Positions 1 through 12,749 of a stretch of DNA of 64,000 bases are shown here, piece after piece; position 1 is the stretch's first letter, and every line of letters begins with the position of its first letter. The notes beneath the pieces are model-generated. The model did not search any database. It was not told the DNA's origin and saw nothing but the letters and a program-made list of their open reading frames with translations. The position numbers and the translations under genes are program-made. Source of the DNA: Trichopria drosophilae (taxonomy: Eukaryota > Arthropoda > Insecta > Hymenoptera > Diapriidae); the NCBI GenBank assembly GCA_030407085.1, contig CM059582.1, forward strand, positions 155,768,501 through 155,832,500, written 5' to 3'.

Positions 1-2618
1 ATTTAACTTTCATTACTGAACCAAAAATTCATGAACTCCATGAAAAGTCTACAGTGTTGACTCCGAGACATTTTAGATTGAAATAACATTCCACTCGTTT
101 TTAATGAATGTAACTTTTCACACAGGTAGCCTGTAATATTTCCGAATTCATTGCTAATTCATATTATGGATGTATTCTGTTTTCGAGACGTTTTGTAGTC
201 GTATTTTTCATTAAATATTACATGCATATAATTCGCGTTGGACCTACAGTTTTTCTCAATAGTCCTAATTTTAGCCTTCGTGTGAAATATTCTGACTGTA
301 TAAATCTTAGAGTTACTGTTAGGAGCTACAAGGAAGAAATAAAACTCCACTCCGTAACCGTTATACAAATTTTGGTTTTTCGCAAACGTCATTTTGTTTC
401 TTAATATCTTAAAAGATTGGTTTGTTTGAATAAAATATTACAACTACTCTCAATAACTGTTTATAAAATATATTGTTTTATTATCAGAATAGATTTACTT
501 GAAACATCCCGAGTAGAAATTTATTAGGGCCCTGATCAGGGCCTGAACAAATTTCTACTCATGATGTTTCTCCGTAAGTTTTCGGGGTTACTGATTACAA
601 ATTCGGTATACGTTTTTAACGATGTAATATTGTGGATCCATCGAATATAGCACTTGTATCGAAAACAATTATTGTGTTCTCTGTAAGCCCAGAGGCTAAT
701 TTCAAGTTTTCAAAAATTATTTTAATAAATTAATGTAATTAATTTAAATTCCACTCGATTTCAATTCATAATCAGTGACACCGAAGACCTTCGAGTAATG
801 TGTTTCAAAGCAATTTAGGTAATTTTTAATGATTGAAAAACACTGGATTTGTAAGCGCGCTACTACAAATTCACCGTATAATATAATTCAAGTCAATTAA
901 TCATTGTACCTGCAGGACGTAAATTAAACAGTTTTTTTGCATGAAACATTAATTTTTTAGAAAATAATATTTATAAATATTGTAACCACGTGCTTTACAG
1001 ACCTATGCAGGTCCCACTTTTGACATAGAACCAGTAATAGTGTACATTTTTTTTTAATCCTATTTCTAAATTTATTCTTTTTGATAGAATCACCAATATA
1101 CTAAAAAAATTATTTATGAAACGTCTTTTAACCGTCTATATCCTGTAATGCAGGGGATGTATAGATTTCTCCAAAATATATTGGTTTTATAGGTTTTGGA
1201 ATCGCTGATTGCGAATCTGTTATCAATGTTTCGAAAGTTAAAATGGTGGGCAACAGATCGGAGAGTTGATCGAAATTTTTGATAATCATGGGCTGGGCGG
1301 GTTTGAAGAAGTTATTAGTTTTCTGAAATTAAGAATGGGGATACCAACAGGGAGCAATATTAAGAAATATATTCTTATTTCCTTGTAACTGTGAAACATT
1401 AAATTTTAGGTGGCACCAGAACAAAAAAAAAATAAATATTTAAAGTCGAATATATAAAGTTGTATTATGTATAAATTCGTAAAAGAAATGCTTCTTAAAT
1501 GATCACATCAATAAAATCTTTTCAATAAAATAACAACAATGAGCTATGCAAAATTAGTAATTAAAATTGGAAAAAAAAATAATTAGGGACATGAAAACGT
1601 CGAAAATGTAAAAAAAACAACTTAAAATAAAAACAAAAAAAAAACGTCAAAAAAAGAATAAAAAAGTGGACAAATTATTAGAGCAAGCTGCAAAACTGCT
1701 ATTAATAGTGGCAATGCCGTATAAAAAAGGAATCTCTTTCGACATTTAGCGTTAAAAATCTTACGTGATATGTAGAATACGAATACTGATTTCTAGATTG
1801 ATTGTCGCAATTTTGACAAATTTTTTTGCCATCGTTTAAAAAAATAAGATCAGATTCGTAATCAAAGACCTCGAAATCCCATGAATATTGATTTCAGGAG
1901 CTTCGCTCAAATTTTCAAAGTATTATTCGCAATGTTGGATTCTCTATTTATAGTTTTGAGACAATAACACCAGATAAGTAATCACTAGATTAGAAATCAC
2001 ATATACCTGAAATCCAATAAGTATCGATTTCCCTTAGCATTGCTCAAGTTTTTAAACTACTACCCTTTTTGTCCGCGAAATTTTAAATAATTAAAATCGG
2101 ACACTAGATTCATAATAATTAGGAACCGTAACTTAAGAAGTGATAATAATTCAAAGTGCTTTATAATTGTAATATTTTTTCCAATTGAAATAAATATAAT
2201 ATACGGACGTTTTTTAGCGTTATGTTCACAACAAAAACGAATTCCTTATGATTTAGTAGAAATATTCTTTAACCGTATTCATTTGAGCCAAATTCCAAAC
2301 AAAAATACAAAAATTAAGCAATCATCTTAAAAGCTTGCTGGTTTTAATTTTCATCGACATTTAAGTGTCTATAATCCCATTAAAAATTAAACCTATTTTC
2401 TTATTTTGGAAAAAAATTTTTTATAAATTGTACGAATTTTTGCATTAAAAATTTGTAGTAAACTTCGATATTTCTTTCATAGATTAGAAATTATATTTTT
2501 TTATAAATAACATATGGATTTGAAAAAAACATAGAATATTTGAAATAATGTATTATTTAAAATATTATTGTTTCGTAGAGATAACGGTATATAAAGTAAG
2601 GAATGAAGTTCAGCTCAC
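1..2618 (-). other. Intron downstream of the Ig4 exon (partial)
   Basis: This AT-rich sequence follows the GT donor at 2618-2617 of the last visible exon of the minus-strand Side-family gene. I see no further Ig-like exon here; the Ig5 exon expected next in the family must lie beyond the window edge. The small open frames around 159-404 read as low-complexity sequence with no domain. The only structured pieces are the palindrome at 508-563 and a short degenerate match at about 1190-1255 to the repeat unit found in the foldback at 40327-41799. Confidence 0.6.
508..563. mobile_element. Minimal 56-bp TIR element (CCCGAGTAG type)
   Basis: The segment starts CCCGAGTAGAAATTT and ends AAATTTCTACTCATG, giving 15-bp TIRs with two mismatches at the outer end. 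The centre is another palindrome (AGGGCCCTGATCAGGGCC). Both sides carry the dinucleotide AT (506-507 and 564-565), consistent with a two-base target duplication. The next eight bases outside also mirror each other (GAAACATC and GATGTTTC), so the hairpin as a whole covers 501-570. Its end resembles the other CCC-GTAG elements in this window. There is no coding capacity. Confidence 0.55.
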
Positions 2619-2778
2619 ATTTCATTTGCAGATCGATGGGCGGACTACGCGCTTCCCCAATAGCGTTCTTCACTACACAAGAGTATAATCCGGCCTGTGC
2701 TAATGTCAAGTGAATTAGCGACAATGTACTAGAAGCGACTAATATTCCACTTGCTGGACTATGGACAAGCCGTTTGTT
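2619..2778 (-). CDS. side: Side-family cell-adhesion protein, exon for second half of Ig4
   Basis: This is the sixth visible coding exon of a minus-strand gene. It follows a TTCTTTCAG acceptor and starts in phase 0 (N K R L V H S P A S G), ending with one base before a GTGAGC donor. The 160 bp encode the C-terminal half of an I-set Ig domain: the strand pattern STLSLIHLTLAQAGLYSC with the second Ig cysteine in Y-S-C, then VVKNAIGEARSP and a closing G strand (IDLQMK). It pairs with the exon at 25131-25261, which carries the first cysteine and the core tryptophan. Known of the family: Side proteins are single-pass surface proteins with five Ig domains that bind Beat-family receptors in insect axon guidance and synaptic partner choice. 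The next family exon would begin Y-A-P; the dangling T suits a TAT tyrosine codon. Confidence 0.85.
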
Positions 2779-5112
2779 CTGAAAGAAGTAATGGAAGATA
2801 CAGAATGAAACTCTTTAATATACATTAAATTGTTACTTATTAATTATTGGATATAATATTTGTGACACTTAACACATAAAACTTATATTGCACACTGATA
2901 GAAGATACTCATTAATAGTACAGTACGATATCCTTTCCTGCAAGTCGAGCAAGAACTTTTTCTTTACAATTGCAATCGATTCGAATATTTCCGAGCACAA
3001 ATACTACTTCATACCGTTGCGCGGCTGTGACCCGTTCATTATCAGAAGCAAGTGGATAATACTTTTAATGGGGAAACTTGTTCAACTTATCGGAACATGA
3101 ATCGGAAAGAGAACGTTCCGCAATGTAAATTGAAATGCGAATCTTGGTTCAACTGAGGCGGTGGACTATTACTATATGCTGAATTTGCTTTGTCGATTTC
3201 GCCCATAGGCGCTACTCGCAATGGTAACATAATTATTGCTATTTTCACCGTCTCAGAAAAGGAACCGACTTGGTTGCAGCTGCGTTTGATGGATTAATTT
3301 AAAAGCGAGAAATCGATAGTTCAAGAGGGGGGCCACCAGTGTGTTACCGGCACAACACCTGGTCATTTGCTAACAATCTCATTAAAAGGAGCGAATTTCT
3401 CCCCAAAGTTTCTCGCTATATCTGTTCCATATTTATATTGTAGATGGAACGACAGTGTCCGTCTAATATCCTAGATAGTGAATTTCGGTGTAGAAATACG
3501 ATCGAACGGTATTGAACTATCGAGACGTCAACATGTCTCGGAAAATGACGCATAGGTATTGGTACACAACTTGCCGTCATTAAACTTCCTGAAACACAAG
3601 TCAAACTAAGATATCTGGTACGGGAACCTGGTCAATAGTTAAATATTTTATGAAGTTTCCTTCATAACTTAACTGTAAGTTCTACTACAGGTATAACATT
3701 ACTGATCTTATTTCATCTTGGAAACAAAAAGAACAGGAACAATAGTTATAAAGCATGTACGAAAATGAGACCTAATATCAATAAAGTTATAAAGAAGAAT
3801 GCCTATGACTTACAAGATATTACTGCCCAACGGTAATCTATTGTTGGATTATGTTATTCCCCAAAATGTATATGAAAATATTGTGTGCCATCTTAAAACT
3901 GATCTTGCGTTCATCACTTTACAAAATACCCGGGGTAAAAATGATTTATATACAGTTATATTAAAATGACATACAATTCTATAGAAATATATTAAATATT
4001 CTACAATAAACTCTTACATATGATTATATGCAAGTGTTCATGAATTTTTGCCTCTATACTATTGTATATGATTGTATATAATTGGATACAGCAGTATGAA
4101 TAAATATAGTAATATACGTTCGTATATAATTATATACAAATTTAATAAGATAATGCTTTTTTATATTTATCGGCAAAAATGCAAATTTTGAGTGTTCCGT
4201 TCAGCCCATAATTTTCCTTGCGACTATCGCTTATTTACTAAAATAGAAGTTGAATTACGGTAAGTGGAAAACAAAGTTGCGATGTAATTTACTGGTTGAA
4301 ATTTAACAATTCAGGATGTCTTTCCAAGTAGTCACTTGTCAGAATCTGTTCAAATAAACCTCCAGTAGATCGAAAATTCGTAATATTTAATCAATGTTCT
4401 ATTTAATCCGTGCCTATTTATCCGCTTTATATTTCTACTATATCCCCTCGGAGCATCAGGTGTGCAAGTCTGTACATGCACTTACTTTTTTGTATGCCAA
4501 AAGCTTAGTATAGTACTGAATTTTTGTAACTCTTTCAGCAGTATAACAATCAATAACAAATCTATACTAATGATATTGCAGTAATTGAATATCTGCGAGA
4601 TTGCAATGCACGGGCAACAAACAATTTTAAATAATTATGGTAGGGTATGTTGTGATAGTGGCCTTCCATACGTAGAACAAATATTGACATAACAAAGAAT
4701 TTCGTAGCGTGCGGGAGATTGGAAAAAAATGATTTTGCGATGTCGATGTAAAATTTTGAGATCCTGAACAAGTTGTGCTTACGTCGAATTCATTCGTTAG
4801 AAATATAATTTCCAAACTTTTACTTGTTCACTAGAAAGCCATACTCTCGTTAGAATTTTTATTCGACGATGATGCGTAGAGTAATACGATCAACAAATTT
4901 TATTGGTTCGAATACCTGGGGTAACATTTTTATCATTGTGTTTGGATTTTTAATTTTAAAACGCAAAATTAAAAATAATGCCCGGGGCATTTCATTGCAC
5001 ATAAACTAAATAACCCTCCCCAAAAACGTGGATACCCTGATGATTACTGAAGCACTTTTTAATATTTTTTATAATTTTTCATCTTATTTTATGTAAAGTT
5101 GATGTCTATAAA

Positions 5113-5370
5113 TGTGACGCGTTCTGAAGAAAGGGACCTAAGCGCCCGAACGATAATTGTGCAGGAGAGGGAAAAGATATGCTACCAACGGCTCAATTTT
5201 CAATATTTTGCGCTGAAATTTTCAGCATATCTTCCTAACTCGAGTTAGTAGTGTACAGAAAGAGAGTAAGAGATATCGGAAAACACTGCGCCGCAGTCTC
5301 GCCTCTTCTTTTCCCTCTCCTCATAATTGCCATTCGGTCGCTTAGGTCCCTTTCTTCAGAACGCGTCACA
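5113..5370. mobile_element. 258-bp MITE with ~65-bp TIRs (TGTGACGCGTTC ends)
   Basis: The left end TGTGACGCGTTCTGAAG and the right end read as near-perfect inverted copies for about 65 bp. The match continues through GGGACCTAAGCG and the AGGAGAGGGAAAAG tract near each inner edge, with a few mismatches. The interior of about 130 bp has no coding frame. Target duplication is unclear: the flanks are ...ATAAA and AAATAT..., so a short AT-rich duplication cannot be told from chance. It is a non-autonomous DNA transposon of unknown superfamily. Confidence 0.75.
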
Positions 5371-6347
5371 AATATGTTTATAGAAAGAATTAAAGTTGTG
5401 GGTTTTGAATAAAGTCATTAATACCAGATAGAATACAAAAGTCTCGATTTACCTTAACTAATGATCGTCGGGGTAATTCGTGACACGGGATATAATAACA
5501 AATTTGTTTTTTTCTTTGAACGATTCTACACTAAAAATGATATGATGAAAATACATATTTAACATCCTTTGTCTAATTAGAGTGTTGATGTACTTTAAAA
5601 AATTAGTGAATGCACAATGTCACGATTTGTCCCGTATGTATTAGAATTTTCCAATGTCCGGAAATCTTTCCACTTAAGTGTTTTTGAAATAATGAGAAAC
5701 ATAAGATGATGTACCAATTTATAGATAGTTTTGCGTAATTAAATGAAATGCCGATTCGGAACTGGATCCTATTTTGATTATGCCAATTGCAATCTGAGTT
5801 GATAGCGATTATGAATTAAAGTAATAATTAGCTCTACAACCTATAACTATAATAATATATCAAATATCAATTTAAATGCATGATATTTTAATTAGGAGTA
5901 ATTTCTCATATATGAGAGATTTCACGAATAACCATAGCTAACCAAAGCTAAAAATTAAGTCCCCGTTAAGGCAAAGTCCCCGCTTCATCACTTAAAATCT
6001 TTGATGCTTTTTGACTCTATACATATGTATTTCCGAGCGTTTGTATTCGGACGTCCGCTTTTGATAGCACCGGTACATCTCGTAATGAAAGGATTTGATT
6101 GAACAAATGCTTTTGGGCGTTAAAATCCTTCGTTCAACGTTGCACTGTGTCGAACGTTGAGCTGCACTTGGCTGGTTACAGAATTTTTTGACGGAGAAGG
6201 AGAAATGCCGCATTTTTCTAAATTTTATTTTGCATCATGAAAAAGTACCTTAAGTTGCACGGGAATAAGAGAGAGACAACTCGTTTTTCTTTACTATAAA
6301 AAGTAGACCTACAAATTTTTTGACGACCCGACCTTTGCCACCAAATA

Positions 6348-7639
6348 CCCAGTCAGCACTGGACGTCCAGTGGACGTACATATTTCGTCCATGTTACGTC
6401 CATACGTCCAGGACAAAAAAAGGACGTAAATGGGCGTCCAATGTAGGTACATCTCCGAACGTTATATGTACGTCCATCTCTGAACATCCAACGGACGTCC
6501 ATATTACGTCCAAATTAGGTACATAAATGTATGGACGTATATCGTATGTCCTATGTACGTACACACTTGGGCGTCCAGTGTACATACTTATGTGGACGTC
6601 CACGGTACGTCCATTTTTCGACCATTCGGACCTGCATTTTTATGGACGAATAATGGACGCCCAGTGTACGTACATACTTGGACGTCCAGTGTACGCACTT
6701 ACGTGGACGTCAACCGTGCTTCCATTTTTCGACCATTCGGGCTTGCATTTTTATGGACGAATAATGGACGTCCAATGTACATACATACGTGGAAGTCCAG
6801 TGTACGTACATAAGTGGACGTCCGCGGCACCTCCATTTTTCCAAGAAGATGCGGCGCTGCGCGCACAAGATAGCCGCCACGACGACGCGACGCGCTGGTG
6901 TGAATAACTCCTTCGTCTTTTAGGGCTCCTTTACACGCGGTACTCCTTACGTTGTTAAGTAAATTTATGAAATTCGATAATTTCGGTTGCATTTGTTGGC
7001 GTGTATCGTTGGAGGCCCGTAGCGCAGAAGTGGACATACGTTGGATATATTATATTACGTATATTTTGTTCGCTTAAAGTCCATTTTCGGACCACTGAAC
7101 GGCCATATTTCGTGCGGAATGTTACAATATTGAACGTACAATAATTTGGACATTATTAGTCCATAGAATACTGAACGTATACTGGACGTCGAATGGACTT
7201 GATATGTTACGTATTTCGTCCGTTATGGTCCATCGAACGTCCACTCTTGGTCCAGTGTGTATACATTTTGGACTTCGTATTCCGTGGGATAATAATGGAC
7301 GTTCAGTGGATGTCCACTGGACCATATTTTATCGACGGTACGTCCATGTTTAGTCCACATTCCGTACACAGCCGTAGGCCTTTTGGACGTCCATATACCA
7401 CTTATTTCGTCCATTTAATGGTCACACTTCGTCCATAGTACGTCCAAATTCCACCCAGAGTACGTACACGCCTGGACGTCCATTGGATGTACACCTCTCT
7501 CTCCTCTGGACGTACCATGGACGTACAATGGACGTACAATGGACGTCCCAAATGTGCAATATGGACGTCCAGTGGAAGTGCGTTCTGGATATAGCGTACG
7601 TACATTGGACGTCTAATGGACGTACATGTGCTGATTGGG
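6348..7639. mobile_element. 1.29-kb TIR element filled with a GGACGTCC-type array
   Basis: The ends are CCCAGTCAGCAC (6348-6359) and GTGCTGATTGGG (7628-7639), a 12-bp TIR with one mismatch. TA lies on both sides (6346-6347 and 7640-7641). Almost all of the interior is built from variants of TGGACGTCCA, TGGACGTACA and GTACGTACAT in both orientations, dozens of times, with two longer similar blocks near 6590-6700 and 6700-6810. Because the motif is self-complementary, open frames appear on both strands (for example 6527-6907 and 7402-7770). They translate to repetitive W-T-S/V-H-T peptides and are not genes. A less repetitive core (about 6840-7030) is GC-rich. No transposase is present. Confidence 0.8.
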
Positions 7640-8017
7640 TATATACCCTCCTCCGCGATGATTAGAATTAAATTAATGTAAAGTAATGATAGTAATGAGT
7701 GTTTTTTAAAAAATTGCATATTTGAGGCCAAAATGTTTAAATTAGATATGTTTAAATTTACTTTTTGCAAACTAATTCTTCATAAGTATGTACCACTTGC
7801 TAAGAACTTATGAAAGTTGGAAAGTATGATTTTATTATTTGAGAAAATACCCTAACATTTATTATACATGCGCCCGCAAATGTACACACTTACTTATTTT
7901 AATAATCTAAAAAGTCATAGCTTAGAATGTACTGAATGACTCAATTGTATCTGGTTTTTGTAAATTATATTTAATTTTCTCCGTATAATGCCCAATGTAT
8001 TTTTTTTACGATTGTAA

Positions 8018-8520
8018 AAAAGGAGGATTATCTGCATCCAGACGGGTTCCACTAACCACCTCACGTCGGACTTAGAGAGGATAAATTCAGACACAGTCAG
8101 GACGTTGGCAGCGGGGTGACGCCTAAACCTCTTTTATTGGCAAGAGTTACATGGAAAAAATACAAAAGTAACAATAGGACATGCAACGGTAATATTCATC
8201 GTTATCGGTGGAAGATGTTAATACGGTAAAACTACCCAGAAACACCTGTAAGGGCTTTCATATCCGGGTGGCGACGTTGTACGACTTCCACAAGGGACCT
8301 TCAATTTTTAAAAACTCCAATAATTATTGGAATTATTTAATTATAATTAAATTTAAAAAAGATATGTCAAAAACCAAGAAACAAAAATATGCCCAATATA
8401 ATAATCACAACGACAACAATGACAATAAGAACAACAACGACAACAACGATAAAAATATTAACATTAATAATAATAATAATAATTTTGCATAAAGTAATCT
8501 GTTAACACGAATAAAGAAAG
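8018..8520 (+). repeat. Unclassified block ending in an (AAY)n tract
   Basis: A relatively GC-rich segment (about 8030-8290) differs in composition from the surrounding intron. It is followed by an ACAACAA/AATAAT microsatellite (about 8405-8487) and an AATAAAG motif near 8511. An open frame of 94 codons (8208-8492) ends in an Asn-rich tail made only of the microsatellite. The layout, complex sequence followed by a simple-repeat tail, resembles the 3' end of a non-LTR retrotransposon, but I recognise no domain and no target duplication. Confidence 0.25.
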
Positions 8521-9844
8521 TATGATTTTAAAAAATTGTTGTTTTTATATCTTGAAATTCATATCAATTTTATTTCTTAGCGCCTTTTTTTCTTGATTCA
8601 ACGTACGACACCCTCGTTTTTTTAAATTTGAAATACGTGGAAATGGCTCTATTGCAACATTGAGATTCTATTTCATAATTTTTTCGGAAATTTACTTGTC
8701 AATTGTATATCATTGTGAAATAACATTTAACACACAAATTATCTAGGTCTGTTCGTTACTGAATGGGAGTGTAAAATGTGACGGATTTAGTTGGAAAGCT
8801 TCAACTAACGATTTTTTCTCATTTTTTTCGTGAAACTATCAAATAGCAGATTCACCAAAAATCAGAGATATAAAGAGCTTTCGTGTGAGTATTTTTTATT
8901 TATCGCAGTACGCAGTGTAATTTTGTATTTTATGTCATGTATTACGTTTGTTTAGTGCACGGAGGCGTATCATTCTAAAGGGAACTATCAAATACCGACT
9001 TTCTTCATAATCGGTGATTACGCAGTCCTGCTATCACTAAATATTGTTGCGAAAACATTTTGCAAAATTTTCATATTTTTTTAGTTATTTCCAATTCAAA
9101 TTTTTTTTCGAATGTTTTGTCTCTGTTATTAAGAACTTTTCGAAAAAATAGAGACACACAAAAGTTTCGTGAAACGTATTCAATTTTAAGAAAAAAATCA
9201 TGAAAAACTAGTGTTGGCGTGGTGCCTCGCTCGCTTCGCTCGCTCAGAAACTTCGACCCAGTGGAGAGTCGGCTATTCCTTAAGACTCGTTTGTTTACTA
9301 ACAGCTTTCAATTATATTATAAAATTATATTGATCTTCGGGGGTCCAATCATATTTAGGTCCAAGTGGCTTCGATAGATATGTTACAACAATATAGTGTT
9401 TCTTATATGTATGAAAATTGAGAATGATTATCAACTATGATCTATGGCCTGAGTCGACGTAAAATTGAAAATGAACATTTTCAAAACTACGACACCGACA
9501 ACAGGCCAGCCGAAGTATTAATAAATAAAAGTTGCAAAACACTTGCTTCATGCACTTGTATTATAATAGACTATTCGATGCATATTACATGTGTACTGTG
9601 TTTTACTAATTACTGTCTGTATTATTATGATCTTATATATACAATATATATACATATAATTCGTCAAAGATATCTTGAAAGTGTCGAAAAGATCTCTGAC
9701 GGATATCTTATAGATATCAATAAGACATCTTTTAGATATATCGAAATAGTTATTTTCGTATCAAGGGCGTGAAAGAACTTATGCGCCCGTAGGTGGTCAC
9801 CGCGCCCGAGGGGCTGGCAAATACTACCCCTGGGGGATAGGGGG

Positions 9845-10407
9845 TCGAAACGTCGAAATTTGATGAAAAACAATAGGGTAATTTTTTTGCCGAGATTACC
9901 AAATTCAATACTTTTTCAGACAATAGTCATAAATATTTTAAACCAGTTTTTATGGCGTTATCGTTGACTTTAAGAAGAAAATGCATACAACCTTTTTTGT
10001 AGAGAATCTCATGCTCTATCTTTTTTGTTTGAAACATTTTTTAATAAAATTTGTATTTTTCAAAATAAATGCAAAAAACTACGAAGAAACTTAATTGGGG
10101 CTAATTTTTTTTAGTAATGGACGGGTGGATCTGCCCCAAAATCTAATCAGATCTAAGGTATGCCAAGACGCGTATTTTAAAAAAAAATTATGTCAATACG
10201 ATTATCCGTTCGCGAGTTATCGCGAGACAAAAAAAATGGGACGTACGGACGTACGTACGTACAAGATCACGGACACAAATTTTTTTATTGTTGATTTGGC
10301 TTCCTTAGGGTCTGAAACGTCGACATTTGATGAAAAACTATATGGTAATTTTTATGCCCGAATTGACCAAATTGAATACTTCGTCCAGACTTAGTCTGGG
10401 TCGAAGT
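9845..10407 (+). repeat. Dispersed direct repeat pair with a closing hairpin
   Basis: Two ~80-bp blocks match in the same orientation, 9845-9925 and 10312-10390. Both contain GAAACGTCGA, TTTGATGAAAAAC, GGTAATTTTT and a CAAATT-GAATACTT tail. The second copy runs straight into a hairpin at 10378-10406 (arms ACTTCGTCCAGAC and GTCTGGGTCGAAGT, 3-base loop). An ACGTACGGACGTACGTACGT tract lies just upstream (about 10241-10262). This may be the tail of a retrotransposon with an internal duplication. The family is not recognised with confidence and no protein is encoded. Confidence 0.4.
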
Positions 10408-11399
10408 AATTAGAAAACCTATTATCCATCTTTTATTTAAAAAAAAAAACAATTTTTAATTCGAACATTTGAAAATGAACATGCATCGATTTTTACAAAC
10501 TAATTTCTTATATAAAGTTTAAAGCTATTTTCATTCGTGGAAACATTATCAGAAAAAGGCTTTGCTTTGTTTAATTCGCAAATTTAAATTCAATTCCATA
10601 TTAGGAAAGGCAATAACAATTTCGATGACGAATAACATGGTTTGGGAATGATATGTAAAATCTGTATATTGTTTGGAGTCAATAAAATCAATTGTTATGA
10701 TTACACATTATATATTGTCATTGTTAAATGATTTTTTAATATATAAAATTAAAAAAAAAGAACAGTTTTAGTTTACATTTTTATAACTGAAGCAAAAACA
10801 GCATATGCACTACGCTTAATTTGAATATCTATATTACGTTGTGCAGAAAAATGGAACCGCCAATGAATTTAAGTAGAAATGGTCATATCTCGACGTGGTT
10901 TTACGAGACAAGATCCCGTGGTACTATTATAATAATTGACCAAATCTACCTCCCGGCACTGGAACCGAACATTTTTTAATTCAACGTTGAGAAGCTGTGC
11001 ACATTTACAAATGTTGTAGTGTTTGTATGTGTATGGTGCATTTTAAGTTTAAATGCTAACTATATATTGACTGAAAAGAATTCTTAGTATATTTGGCTAT
11101 TTACTTGAATTACATCATTAACTTGAATAAAAAATAGCATATTTAACTGCTAAACAGAAATAGTAGTAGATTTTACTACTTTCCCGTCAACGACATATAA
11201 TGCTGATTCAACTGTTTTTTTCGTATTTTATTGAAAGCCTGCAATATTCCAGAAAACTGTCCGCAATATTTGTAACATATATAAAACATAATATAAGATT
11301 TAATACTTCCACATAAATATTTATATGATTATTACCATTATATGACTCACAGTACTACTATACCATATACAAATAATTGAATCTACAAATTCATAAGAA

Positions 11400-12363
11400 T
11401 ACAGTGAAAAAAATTTGCTTGACAAATTCAACTACGATTGAGCAGTTGAGTCGAAAGTAGTTAAAAGAAATACTTTTTTTGTTAGTATAACTTTGTTGTT
11501 GTTGTTAATTTTGCTATTTTTACTTAATATTATTTATCCAGTAAACGAAAAAATATTCCGAATGATTGGAGATCAAGAAATGCGATAATATGCATAAAAC
11601 TCAAAAAGGCCATGCACTAATGTAATAAAAAAGCAACCTCCAATAGCTGCACTAGTACAGCTAAACACTAAACAAAATTTCCAGAAAAATTCTTAGTTAA
11701 TTTGACTACTTTTACGGGAGTTCGATACGGTTCAAGAAAATGTTCTGAGTTTCAGTTACTAGCGTCAAGAAGTTAAATCAACTAAAACTGTAGTTCTGAT
11801 AAATTCAATAAAAATATATCGCTCCAGCATGTTCAATAGTTTTTAGTATACTTAGTGCTTAGACTCTAAAAAATGTTTTTCGACTTACTATGCGTAAAAT
11901 TTGATTTTACGCACCGTTTTTAGTGCGTAAAATACGATTTTACGCACTACCGCTGACCGGAGCTCTCTCGTGCTGCCCGGCTGCGCCGGGCACTCGTGCG
12001 CCGCGGTCATCACACGTGCGTAACATCATATTTGACCCACAAAAAACGGCGCACAAATTTTACGCATAGTATATCGAAAAATATCGTTCGACACGCGTGC
12101 GTAAGAATTCGATTTTACGCACCGGCCTATCTAATCGCATGTTAAAAACGGTGCGTAAAATCGTATTTTACGCACTAGTATCGAAAAATACTATTTAAAT
12201 GCAGTAGAATTAACTGTCAAAATGTCGTTTCCATAGCAATAGTTTTTGTTGATTTAACTTCTTTATGGTTGTAACTATAACCTATAAAATTCCGTTGAGG
12301 ACCTATTGAAATACTTACACTAGTTAAAAAGTAGTCAAATCAACTAAGATTTTTTTTCCGTGT
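11400..12363. mobile_element. ~0.96-kb TIR element (TACAGTG/TACACGG ends) carrying a nested MITE
   Basis: The left end reads TACAGTGAAAAAAATTTGCT. The right end in reverse complement reads TACACGGAAAAAAAATCTTA, and both continue into related tracts (AAATTCAACTAC and GTTGATTTGACTAC). Further copies of the GTTGATTT/AACTAC motif lie inside, near 11455, 11700, 11775 and 12330. It looks like a non-autonomous DNA element. A separate, younger-looking element occupies 11874-12190 within it. Confidence 0.5.
11874..12190. mobile_element. Nested MITE with TGCGTAAAAT palindromes and a GC-rich hairpin core
   Basis: The ends are TTTTTCGACTTACTATGCGT on the left and, in reverse complement, TTTTTCGATACTAGTGCGT on the right. 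The match continues for about 48 bp through the ATTTTACGCACCGTTTTTA block. A second right end lies at about 12050-12081 (AAATTTTACGCATAGTATAT then CGAAAAATA), so 11874-12081 is itself a complete element and 12082-12190 an extra partial copy. The core (about 11945-12012) is very GC-rich for this window. It folds into nested hairpins: TGACCG/CGGTCA outside and GCCCGG-CTGCG-CCGGGC inside. There is no open frame of interest. Confidence 0.65.
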
Positions 12364-12749
12364 AAGGAATGATTCCAAATGGCTCACTTAAATATATTGC
12401 TTGTTAGTTTATAAACATGATATATATTGCTGGATATTTTTTTCGGCAATAGGTAGATTTGTAAAAGCACATATATATTAGTTTTATCTAGCATTATTTT
12501 TATGAATATTTCTTGAAGATAAATGAACGATTGTTACATTAGTAATCAATTAATAATATAACTGCCTCTAACGAAGAGAATTCATTTTTAAAAGATATAA
12601 AACGGACATATTGACGTGTGCAAGCGTACACGTGCCTGATGCATGCATGCGCCAGTCGTTTAGCACATACGCCTGAGGATATCCTTACGATCTCCTCAGA
12701 GTGTCTAAATATTCACTTTTATTGTTCTCTTAACTTCTTCAAGGCATCC

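Noticed and set aside
6527..7770. Overlapping open frames of up to 126 codons on both strands
   Set aside because: They translate the GGACGTCC array into repetitive peptides, have counterparts on the opposite strand, and lie within a TIR-bounded element.
8208..8492. 94-codon Asn-rich protein
   Set aside because: The Asn tail is a translated AAY microsatellite and the N-terminal part shows no domain.
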